From Paragorgia papillata (Eukaryota > Cnidaria > Anthozoa > Scleralcyonacea > Coralliidae), in NCBI GenBank assembly GCA_035771165.1, contig JAWNZC010000116.1, forward strand, positions 516,001 through 580,000: a DNA stretch of 64,000 nt, read 5' to 3'. The notes below the pieces were generated by a model. It worked only from the letters and a program-made list of their open reading frames with translations, was not told where the DNA came from and did not search any database. Each line of letters starts with the position of its first letter. The stretch's first letter is position 1. This document shows, piece by piece, positions 43,401-55,400 of this stretch. The position numbers were made by a program, and so were the translations under genes.

Positions 43401-46400
43401 ACAGAAACCGTGCCGAAACCCTAGACTCGGCCTACCACAGGTAGCCCAAGTAATAATTAACGCAAAAGACGGCACCTACCTGGACTTTGCCCCACAGGCG
43501 GCACTTTTGGCAACCAACGCAGTCCATTATTCTGGTAATGTTCCGAAATTTCTTTCGGAATTCTTCCTGTAGAGAAAAAGTCAAGGAAATAAAGATAAAT
43601 GTTTTAACTTTGCTCTTTTCTGCATGGAGATTAAATTAACAATTGCAATATAAATTAATAATCGTATTTCGCATGATTATTGGGGGGGGCAATGAACTCG
43701 GGTGGAGAATAACAATATTCTCCATTTCTCCACCCGAGTTCACTGTCTCACAATATAGTCATTCGAAATCGTCATGTATGAAGACTGTTGTCTAGATATT
43801 GAAGAAACTAGTCTGTTTCGAAATATCAAATAGCCTAAGTACTATCATTCCACCTTTAGCTCCCAACTTGACCTGTGGCTCAATTGGTAGAACATCGGAC
43901 TAGGACTAGTACGGGGGGAGCACGGGTGGCGTGTGCTGTTAGCGCGCTGCCTCTCACCAAAAGTTAAACCCGGTTAGACGGGGTTAGTACTTCATTCACC
44001 ATAGGTGTCTGAGAGCTATGTGTCGAGTAAATAGAAGACATACTCGTAAGCACAGAATCTCGAATGGTATTTTGTTGAAGAGACTCTCACTGAAATCAAT
44101 CGACACATACATCTGCAAACAACAACTGCGTTGGGCTGGCCATGTTGTACGAATGCCTTGGTCACGGCTACCAAGGAAGATGTTATCTTCGTGGGTACGA
44201 TCAAAGAGACCCAGAGGGGCACCTCAATATACGTATGGTCGCTCTCTTTACAAAACCCTGAAGAAAGCAAACATAGAAGTCGACAAATGGCACGAAATGG
44301 CTCTCGACAAAGCAAAGTGGAGGGACATGATTAGAGACTTGAATTTATGACTTGTTTTTATATGCGCTGTGATCTTTGTAGAACCTAGTTCTGCAAAGCC
44401 TATTCCCTTGCTTGGGAAGGTATATGTCTGTCTGTCTGTCTGTCTGTCTGTACTTGGATGGGTGACCGCTTGGGAATGACCCCGTTGTCGAGCTGGAAAC
44501 TAATGTGAGTAGAGTTGTAGTTGATCTCTCCTGTGCTTCGAGGGTTTTTCGCCGGGTTCTCCGGTTTTCCTCCCTCCGCAAAACCAACACTTGCATCATG
44601 GTAGTCATGTTCAATTGGGGCATTTCGCTCTGTTTGACCACCAGTTGCTATTGGCAATCAAGTTATTAAATCTAAATCTAAAAATCTAAATCTACACCGA
44701 AGGTCGCGGGTTCGAATCCCAGCCGGGCCAAGTAGAGTTTTCTCTCTACTTGTCCAGTATGGTTCGTCACTCGGAGTAACACCTTATTATTAATAATCGT
44801 ATGCTGAAACAACTTTTCGCGAATTTATATGACGCGGGTCATATACTGTACATGTAGAGCTTGTCTTACAACCTGTTCTATAGAGTGTGTCCTAGAGTGT
44901 GTCCTAGAGTGTGTCCTAGAGTGTGTCCTAGAGTGTGTCCTAGAGCCTGTCCTAGAGTGTGTCCTAGAGTGTGTCCTAGAGCTCGTCCTAGAGTGTGTCC
45001 TAGAGTGTGTCCTAGAGTGTGCCCTAGAGCCTGTCCTAGAGTGTGTCCTAGAGTGTGTCCTAGAGTGTGTCCTAGAGCCTGTCCTAGAGTGTGTCCTAGA
45101 GTGTGTCCTAGAGTGTGTCCTAGAGCCTGTCCTAGAGTGTGTCCTAGAGTGTGTCCTAGAGTGTGTCCTAGAGCCTGCCCTAGAGCCTGTCCTAGAGCTC
45201 GTCCTAGAGCCTGTCCTATTAGAGCCTGCCTTAGAGCCTGTCCTAAAGCACGTGCTGACCCACCTCAAAACAGGCATCTTACTTATTTTACTCTCTAACG
45301 CCAGTCACTTTTACTCGTCAAAGACAGCTGGTCCCTTGGATACCCTACATGGCGTGCAGTAGCGTACATTTAACGCATTTTCACCCACCTTTAGACCTCT
45401 TGATTTAACAGGATCACCAGTAAACATGATGGTCTCATCAAATGTGCTTGGACAATTTCTAGTACAAGAATCAAGCAATTGGCAAAAAAAATCAGAAAAC
45501 ACAAGTTTTTGCATGGCATTTTAAATATAATATGTCCATTTTTTTCGATGATTTTTACCCAATTTAATTCAATTACTCAGAAAATGTTTCTGAGCCCCAG
45601 ACAGCGTTCGAACCTGCCAACCTTCAAATGACCGGTTAGACGCTCTAACCATTGAGCTACTGAGGCTCAGATAGAGAGCTAAGCGTTTAACCACATCTCA
45701 TATGCAAACCAGTTATTAGAAGGTTTCAGGTTTGAACCCTGTCTGGGGCTCAGAAACCTTTTCTGAGTGTGTTGAAAACACTACACTGCAGTAATAAATG
45801 TAGAAAGACAGTTTATTCTATATTATAATACATAAAGAAAGTGATCTAACCTTGATTGCATTAACAAATCTCCAACATATTGTTTAACTAGAGCATCATC
45901 TGTACTATTTCCAGTAAAAAAGCCTTCTTGGAGCCAGTAAGGACCAGCCTTGACAATTGCACGCCAGACAAGCAAGTAAAGAAAATAAAGATTCTTAAGC
46001 CAGACAGGACCTGTGGTAAAATGGTAAAAACAACACAAGAATTGAACAAAGTGTCTACACGTCCAGAGTTTCCAAAATACTAGATGCCTGGCAGACAACA
46101 TTGTTGAACGATGTTGAAAGCACGAGTGGCCAAATGAATTCAACATCGTTCAACATTCATGAATGACAATTAATTGAACGTGGGCTACCACAAAAGCTGG
46201 AATCGACAATATCCCGCATGGCGCATGTCTCTGTTCAACAAAGTTGAATGAAATATGGCCAAATGCGTTCAACACCTTTCAACATTTTGAGAACAATAGA
46301 AATGTTGAACGCGTATTGAAGGAAAATTTGAACATGTTCAAATTTCGTTCAACATTATTCAACACCATTCAACAACGTTCAACATCATTCAACAGGGGTG

Positions 46401-49400
46401 GCCAAACGCTTTCAACATGTTGAATTCAACAATGTTGAACGATGTTGAATGAAATGTTGAAAGCGTTTGGCCAGGCCTTAAGTTCATGATTTGGGAACTG
46501 CCGGGCGTTGGGTTTTGTTGGGTTTTGTTTTGTTTTGTTTGTTTGTTTGTTTGTTTGTTTGTTTGTTTGTTTGTTTGTTTGTTTGTTTGTTTGTTTGTTT
46601 GTTTGTTTGTTTGTTTGTTTGGTTCCGTAGGTTGGTTGGTGCGTTTGTTTGTTTGTTCATCCGTCTGTCCGTTCGCTAGTTAGTTAAAACCGTATCATAC
46701 CTTGTCCCTTTGTCTTGTCAGGATGAAATCTTTTATGAAATTCTTCAACATTGGGACCCCATTGTGGTTTCATAAATCCACTATCACCTAACACACAAGC
46801 ATGAAAAATAATTATTATACACTGAAAATGTATTCTCGTCTCTGATTAGGCAAATCCCACGCCGGTTAAATTTGCAAACAAGTTAGAGTACCAATAATAT
46901 ACATGACTGTGTGAATTACCTTTTAATAAATATTGTGCTGTTAGGTGGGTGTTGATGCTAGCATGTAATCCAGAAATGACACGATAAAATACTCTTTTCT
47001 CCAAACACATGTCTGCAAAAATGTTTATATACAATAATCAGTTTGCCAGTAATAATTTTTGAAATAGTAATTTGCTAACTAAAAACAGACGTTTGGTGGA
47101 CGCTCATCAAGCTCAATTACTCAGAAAAGATTTCTGAGCCCCAGACAGGGTTCGAACCTGCAACCTTCTAATGACCTGTTAGATGCTCTAACCATTGAGC
47201 CACTGAGGCTCAGATGGAGAGCTAAGGTTGCAAGTTCATAGTCATGTGTGCTCCTAAGTGGTAGCGTTTGCATATCAGATGTAGTTAAAGTGATATGATA
47301 AGTTGTACGTATCCATGTAGTCAGGGCTCGCAAAATCGCCTGCCCGACGTCCCGGGGCAACCAAAAATTTGTGTCGGGCAACTAAAATCTCTTGACTAAT
47401 GTCCCGACGGGCAACCACACTTTTGAGTTTTGATCACTTTTAAAATTCTTGTAATCTCTTGTTGTTTCGTCATTGGGTGTTAATAAAGCTGTGTGAAAAA
47501 GGATGATTTGTCGAAATGTATTGAAAGTGAACGAAATATTGATGATAATAATAAAATATTTACAGTAACTCAGCGAAGATAGCGATCGGATACCTTTTTG
47601 TACGATTTCAGAACATTTCGCTAAAATTGTCCAGTTTATTTACTTGATTGCGAGTTTTTCGCAAGGGCTAAAAAAGGGCCACGCCGGCCCACGCGGGACG
47701 AAAAACATGGTCGCCATGTGTATCACTTTAGAGATTAAATAAACGTCAGTTTTTGTTGTGGTTCATAAGTTCATTTTTCATCTAATTTAGGGTGAGCAAG
47801 TAAGAAATGGCCTCAGGCAACCAAATTTTTAGTGTTGCCTGCCCCAAGGGCAACCACTTTTTTCAGAATTTTGCGAGCCCTGCATCATGTAGTGCATGTG
47901 GTACGTTTGCAAGCTTGGTGTAATGTAACAGACGTGTGGTGGAGTAATTCAGCTTGTAATTGAATACTTGAGCTTGACGAACGCCCACCACACGTCTGTT
48001 ACATTACACCAAGCTCGCAATTCGCAAACGTACGACATGCACTACAGAGTCGGACTGGCCCAACACCGCGGAAAAACGTCTGCGCATGCGCGTGATTCGA
48101 GCACCTTGCACGCGTCAAATTTGTTCTCAAAGATGGCGGTTGAGGAAGTTTACTCGGTTTGTGTGTGAATTTGGGAAAGTTTAAAGCACAATTTTTTGCG
48201 ATCGGAGGCCAAAAAATGTTTGCATTGATTCTAAAGAGGTAGGTTTGTATTCCAAATCTTTTAGGATTGATATTTAATAACGATTTTCTTCAATATTATA
48301 CTTTACATATTTACATATATTTACATTTTGAATTTAATAGAATCATTCATCACTTTGAATTCAAGGAAGAAACTTCACAAAGGTGACTGTACACAAATTT
48401 TATTGTCTGGCTTATTCGAGCCTTTATCCAAGCAAGAAGATTTTCCAGATTCTGCTTGGGTGCCATCCGAAACAGTTTGCTCCAGTGTGTGTTTCTTTTA
48501 TGTTTTACGAAATGTTTTGATACAAACTTTTTTGACTATGCAAGCGTTTGCCTTGTGTTTTTGTTGGATAACTTTTTTTGTGTAGCATGCATAATTTTTG
48601 CGTTGACTATATTTAAGGGTAATGATTTACTCTACAATTTAAGCGTGTGCAAATGCTTAAGCTCTTTGATAGTTTGCTTAACTCTTGTGTCTTAAGTTCG
48701 GTATTCGACAATTTTTTTCAAGAAATGTTCGCAACGCCTCCCGGTCTAGAAACGACAATTTTTAATTTAAAAATTCTGTTTCTATTTTAGATTTTAAATG
48801 TTAGAAAAACTTTTTATTAATGTCCAAACTACCCGTCTAGTGTATTTTTTTGTTTGTTTCACTTACCTTGAATAATTAAAAGCCATGTTTTTGTTTACGA
48901 AGATGGGATTTAAATTCCCCGCCATTTTTTCTAGTACACGCGCATGCGCAGACGTTTTTCCGCGGTGTTGACTGGCCCTATGTGCCATTGTGTCAATGGC
49001 ACATGCGCAGAGTTGGAAAAAAGCTGCGGGTATGCGGGTACCACCCGGAGGAAGGTTTACTTTAGTGAGGAAGGTTTAAAGTGAAAACACGTGAAACAAC
49101 ACATTCGGTAATCTGAGAAAGTTACAATTGATCAAGCAAGGTGTCGAGAAGAAATGCGATTTGCAGCAAAACATTGGCTAACCAACAATTATGCAGCACT
49201 GGCAGCAGTTACATGTGTGAGACATGTAGGCTGATGTCTGCTGTGATGTCTGCATCTTCGCAGCAGTCGAGGGTAGTTGGCAGGCTATCAGTCAGCAGCG
49301 GTCAGTTATTAGTAGCTATTGTAGTATGCCAAAGCTTACCTAGGAAAACCTAGAAAACCAAGGTACTGTAAAAGTCGCGCAGTATTTATGAACGTTGCAA

Positions 49401-52400
49401 AACACAAAATTCTCGCTATATATTTCGAGGAAGCTTATCTAAACTTAAAAACCCATCCGGAGGAAGGTTGAATACTTTTTCCAACTCTGCACATGCGCTC
49501 CCTTAGGATGCCGTTACTGCGCCCCTTTCCCGTTGTATAATATTATATTTGATATGTAGTGCAATTCCTATTTAAAAACCTGATTTTGGATTTATAGTCG
49601 TTTTACGTTTTAATCAGTATGGTACAGCTAATAGTATATTACGATTAAATAATATTTTAGTACGCTTCAAGCAGCTGACAGCCTGACATGAAGTAGTCAC
49701 CTAATTAATGGTACACACAATGTGAGTTGATTTGTCCATGTATGACGACATGTCCTCATGATGTATGCCTTGCATGTTATGGTGTGTAGAGCGTTTTCAT
49801 CTGACGTCACGGCGGCCATATTGGTGTACCAAAACAATGAAATGGCGGCCATATTGGTGTACGGTATGGGAATTAGCTCTTTCTTATTCAAATATTTCGT
49901 ATTGTTTCACCACCCCAATGGGGCCACCGATCACGTGAGTGAAAACGCTCTATTCCTATATAAAATGAGTATATTTGAATATTTTGTTTGGTATTTTATA
50001 TCCTTCAAAACTCTTTCAAACCCCCCCTCATGATCAAAATGCAGGAAATGCTATTTCAGAGACTCTAAAATTCAAAATTCCCCCCCCCACCCCCCCCCCC
50101 CCCACACACACACGTAGTAAGTATTGCCTGTTTTGCCCCCTTGTTATAGTCAGTTTCAGGCTTTCAGCTTGCTTTTGAAATTCGTTTGTCAACATTCGTT
50201 GGAAGGTTGGGAACTTGGTACGGAAGTTCGTTGTGAAGTTCGTCGTGAAGTTCGAATTTAATAAGCTTTGAATTGAATTCCTTTGGTAAAATCACGGAGA
50301 AGAAGATTATTTGTTGTATAGAATATAATAATAGATACTTGGTTATTAAGCAGAAACAAATTGCCGACTTAAATTTGTATCTACCTCGCAACGTAGTTCG
50401 GAAAATTCAAACGTAAGTTCGGAATGTTCATTTCAATTATACGTATCGGATTTCAAAAGCAAGCTGAAACGGACTATAAATATTCTGAAAGAAACCCTGA
50501 CGGCGCCCCTCTCCCTAATGGCACCGCCCCTAATACGAAGCCAGTCCGACTCTGATGCACTACATATGTATACATACAACTTATCATAACTAAATGCTTA
50601 AAATTGAAAGTTTTTTATAGTCATATATAAGAATTGCTTAACTTACGACTTAACATTTGATGATGCCTCATACTTCTCTTTGTAAGGACTGGAAACCATA
50701 AAAAGGAAAAAAAAGTAGCGAATTAACGAACACATGACTACTGTACGCTTAAACGTTGAGAGTAAACTGAAAACAAATGTCAGGTTAGAAAGCGAATAAC
50801 ATTGCTTCCATGGAAACCATTATGCTAGCAAATCTTCAAAAACCTTTGAAGATTTTCCGAGTGACTAGCAAATCTTCAGAATTTTAAAGTGCCTATGCAA
50901 TGAAATTTTCAATTTGGAGAAAATAACATTAAAAGTAAACTTTGAGATTACTTCTTTCGATTGTGAAAGTTTCAGGGCGAATAATTAAAGGAAAGTGTGT
51001 TTAGCGTTTGAAAAACGGGCTTATTGGACCAAAAAAGTTGAGATATTTTATTCTACAACTAATGACATCAACCAGCCCTAACATGAATTCTTGTTATCGA
51101 ACAGGACTGTTCAAACCACTCTTTAGAAAACTAAAACTCTCGTGGGAAAGTGTTCACAAAGGTGTGTAAAATTTATTCATAACGAGTTATTTGTTTTAAA
51201 ATATACATAGTCGACGCCGTATCCAACTTAGTCGTCTTATGAGTAATTAAGAATATACTGTCGATTTTCGACAACTAAAACATGTTCGTGAATAATTCAC
51301 TTATGAAATTCGAAGTTTCTAACCACAAAATGAACAACAAAATTCCTTGATTTTCTCGTTATGTACACGCCATTGCGGCAAGACTAGTTTAGAAGGCAAT
51401 CAGAATTTGGGGTCTGGGTCGAGTGATGTCAAAATTAGTTGAGCAACTATGCCAACTATTTTAATGGTGTCTCAATTTTTAGGGGGAAAAGCACGGTCTT
51501 CAAACGCGAAATAAACATACTTCCATTTAATTATTCGTCCTAAAACTTTCACAGTCAAAAGAAGCGATATAAAACATTACTTTAATGTTATTATCTCCAA
51601 CTTGGAAATTTCGTTGCATAGACACTTTAAGGATACGACAAGTATTTTGAACCTAATATGGCACTCATTTCAAGAACTTACTTGAAGCAGTTTTCTTTGT
51701 AGATACTGTACCAAACCCTGTTTGCGGATTGTCCTTTGTAATTGGTGAATCTCTCCGGGTTTAAAAGTAGATTAACATATTTGGAGTCCGCGGACAACTC
51801 GTCTATAAAAAAAGAATATCAGGAAATCGTTAAATATTACATTTACAGTCAAATGGAAATACCTTCTCACTTTCGCTTCTGTAAACCGTTGTTGATTTCA
51901 ATAACGATTGATCAGCTGTGAATTACACTAGCGCTTTCAGAAATGCTGTATCTATTACTTGTGTTTGGCCTCGTGGAAAGGATGGACGACGAGCCTTTTT
52001 CAACGATTGTATTCTACAAGGGCAGGGTTCGAATTAAATATTCAAAAGTGAATAGCGAATTTTGCCACGAGTTGTCTTTGCGGGATAGACAGTTTTAATG
52101 AGCGAAAATTGAGAAATGTTGGCAAGATTTGCTTCCAAACCATTTTATGTCAGTGGAAGATGTTATACGCTATGCTCTAAGACGTTACGCTCAGTGATGG
52201 CCCCCTGGCCCTTGGTCAAGTACTGCACCCTCTGGCCCTTGGCCAAGTACTGCACCCCCCTGGCCCTTGGCCAAGGGGGTGCAGGGGGGTGCCAATTACT
52301 CAATTAGTGCCTTGCTGCAGTGGGATGCGACGTGGCTTTTCATTGAAAATGTCAATCACATTTTTAATGTCGAGCTTCCTTGTGATATCCCTAATAAAAT

Positions 52401-55400
52401 CCATAATAAAACGTCCACTTTATCCCTAAATTTATTTGACACCTTCCAGGTTTGATAAAATGCGCCATTGAAAACACAATTTAAAACTTTTAAATCTTTC
52501 TTCAAAGTACCGTCAGAATGCAGGAAATGCCATTTCAGAGGTCCAAATTTCAAAAAATTTTCAAACTAGGAATGGTTTGAGTAAGGTTAAAAAAATTGTA
52601 GATCCGCCCCTGCAGCGGCCCCCCCCCCCCCCCCTACCAGATCAAGCTGGATCCATCACTGGTTACGCTATGTTCTAAGATGTTACGCTATGTTCTAAGA
52701 CATTTGAACACAGCGTAATGTTTTAGAACATAACATAACGTCTTAGAGCACAGCATAACGTCCTAGAACATAGCATGAACATAGCGTAACATCTTAGAAC
52801 ACATAGCGTAATGTCGTAGAATATAGCGATAACGTCTTTCACTATATCAGTAAAGTTACTTTTAGTTAACATTACCTTCAGGCTCACAAAAGCTATTCTC
52901 TGCATCATCATATTGTTTCCATGCTTCAAATGCTTGTTTATCTGCCTCACTATAAAATAGTGCAAGATAAATTATATAACCTAATCGTTGCAGCAATGCC
53001 CTACTCTAGAGCTGAATGATGAATCTCAGTCAGCTACTATTTGTCTAAAGAAACTCAGGAATAAAAAGGATTTTACAGTACAGTACATTGGAGTCAGTTC
53101 CCCTTTGTAACAAATAGTGGTATATAGTTACATAATCTGGTATAACTGCATTAAGTCATGTATACAGTGCATATATACAATGTACTTACCTCAAATGGAT
53201 GTCCACATCTCCAAGTGTAAAATTATTTTCTTTGCAAGTCTCAGATTTTGCCTTATTGAGAAAAAATGGCAAAGTTTGGTATACTAGTGAGCGAGTTAAC
53301 AACACATTTGGAATGGTTCCCTCAACTTTCCCATTTGGGGAAAATTTACTTTCCAAAGTAAGGCCCCAAATATGGCCCCACCCTTAGTTACTGTGCATGT
53401 ACAGTACACTACCAGTATACCTAAACTTCTACCACTCTGACCACTTAAACTAAAGAGTACAAGTTAGAGTAATATAAAAAATAAATTGTTCTTTTCAAAT
53501 ATTGAATCTTCGAGGTTTGAGTTATGTTAATTTATATTTACAAGTTAGAACTAAAATTTTATTTATTATCAACTGAAAGAACATTTTGTAAATAACTCTT
53601 GAAACATATTATTTTTCTCTTTTCATGTAATTGTTAATTCTCACTTTATTAAAATTATATTTACCAAATTTACTATAATTAAAATTATGCAATTATATGC
53701 CTGCATTAAATTGGTTTAAGGCCAGTGAAAATAACAGTATTTCTGTATCATCACCACCCACCCCTAAAAATTTGGCCACCCGGAATTTATTTTTTTTGAT
53801 CATTGGTAATGTGTCAGAAACGAAACATTGGCTGGCCAAAATGTTAAGAAAGTGCAGTAAATCATATTTTTATCACGATGCAACCATCGTGCACACGATG
53901 CACCAAAAGTGAAATAGGCTACTAACTAAAATAAAAAATAAATAATTTTTTTCTAAAGTGATGAAAAACAGAAATATAACAGAAATATTATTTTAACTGG
54001 CCTAAGTTTATGTTTAAGGAAAAAAACACTACATGTAATGTAGTTTATTGTTTATATTTAACAATATTATACTAACCTTATCCCCTTTGTTATTGTTAAC
54101 TTCTTTTAAAAGTTTATAATAATTCTGGCTCATTACAGATTGATAGAGAAAAGAAGGCCATTAAAAATAATACAATTAGTTTAAAATGAAATTACTGAGC
54201 TTTAATAGTTTAAATAATAGTTTATTTATCTAACTAAAAAAAAATCAGATCAATTTGGTAAAAGATCTATCAAATTTTCTGGTGCCATATTATGGAATTT
54301 GGTTCCTAATGAGATAAAAACAAGTAATTCACTTTCCTTTTTCAATAAAAAGATTAAAGTGCATATGAAACGAAAATTAAGTTTGTCTTATTTGAAAGAA
54401 CACTTAAAATGATAGAGTAACATCTTTTGCAGTTTTTCATTTCCTTGCTTCGTTGTTGAGATATTTTAGTTTGTTTGAAATGTAAATTAAACAACTTGAC
54501 GTCACATGTGCATAATGAGTTATCGGAGAAGGTTATATATCTTTGCTATTATCAAACATAATCACTTGAAAATTCTACATGTTTGGTGTTGTAAGAGAAC
54601 TACACACGCACATACTTCCTTCGGATTAAGTTTGGTTTAATAATAGCAAAGATATATAACCTTCTCTGATATCTCATTATGCACATGTGACGTCAAGTTG
54701 TTTCATTTACATATCAAACAAACTGAAATATCTCAAGAACGAAGCAAGGAAATGAAAAACTGCAAAAGATGTTACTCTATCATTTTAAGTGTTCTTTCAA
54801 ATAAGACAAACTTAATTTTCGTTTCATATGCACTTTAATCATTATACGATTGATAGATATGCCTCTCAATAACTTTTGTTAAATTTACTGTAAGCATGAC
54901 TGTCTCATTATTTAACTTTATTATTGACTTTTCTACAGTACTTTCTTTCTTATTATACATTTATTCTCGTATTTCTTAGATAATCAAATCTGAAGATGCA
55001 GTGTATCCTCTAGATCAGTTTTCACTATTAGGATATCCTGTACTCATCTTATTAATTTATTGTATTTCTCTGGGTTTTTTTACTTCATTATCTTTATGTA
55101 ATTTATCTACTGTAATATCAAAATGAGAGAAACTGTTTCTCTGGCACTTCCAGGGGGGAGTGGTTGAGGGGCTGAAGGCAACAATTACTGTATCTATTCT
55201 TCCTCAATAATTTCAATGAAATTATTAATGGCAAAAAAATTCATTAATTTTTACCTTCAAAGAATGGTAACCCTTGACCCCTTCAGGAACTTCTTCCTAA
55301 ATAGTGTAGTAAAAATTTAATATAAAGTTAATACGACCATGTTTACACAATATCAGTACAACATGAAACTGTAACTAATTAATCATTATGAACAGATAGA

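Larger units (their letters stand above)
43868..44800. mobile_element. tRNA-derived SINE split by a LINE/5S-SINE composite, ERO1 intron 12
   Basis: The left part, GTGGCTCAATTGGTAGAACA (about 43875), is an A-box tRNA head. The right part, GGTCGCGGGTTCGAATCCCA (44702-44721), is its B box, followed by the GCCGGGCCAAGTAGAGTTTT tail seen also at 20080. About 780 bp is inserted between them, in the anticodon region. Confidence 0.8.
48045..50554. mobile_element. Outer hAT-like element carrying nested insertions
   Basis: 15-bp perfect inverted ends CAGAGTCGGACTGGC and GCCAGTCCGACTCTG. Exact 8-bp target duplication ATGCACTA (48037-48044, 50555-50562). It contains at least two further elements with their own duplications (48062-48969, 49009-49488), plus the repeats at 49790-49960 and 50143-50482. 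No transposase frame is visible. Confidence 0.9.

Noticed and set aside
44451..44485. A 5S rRNA gene
   Set aside because: Only the 3' internal-promoter part of 5S is present, followed by a SINE tail.
44825..45362. 150-177-residue frames of Cys/Val/Leu/Glu and Ser/Arg/Thr/His repeats
   Set aside because: 12-bp repeat in ERO1 intron 12; open on both strands because the unit length is a multiple of three.
47035..47060. Candidate missing ERO1 exon reading NYYWQT just upstream of exon 9
   Set aside because: It has Tyr-Tyr-Trp like the FYSW block, but the intron to exon 9 would be only about 20 bp and a stop interrupts direct read-through.
47127..47215. A functional tRNA gene on the minus strand
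   Set aside because: A and B boxes are present but the anticodon arm and acceptor pairing are not clean, and relatives are embedded in SINE bodies.
49355..49400. Minus-strand DFYSTL as the missing ERO1 exon
   Set aside because: Lies inside the TIR element at 49009-49488, lacks the Trp and has no acceptor in phase.
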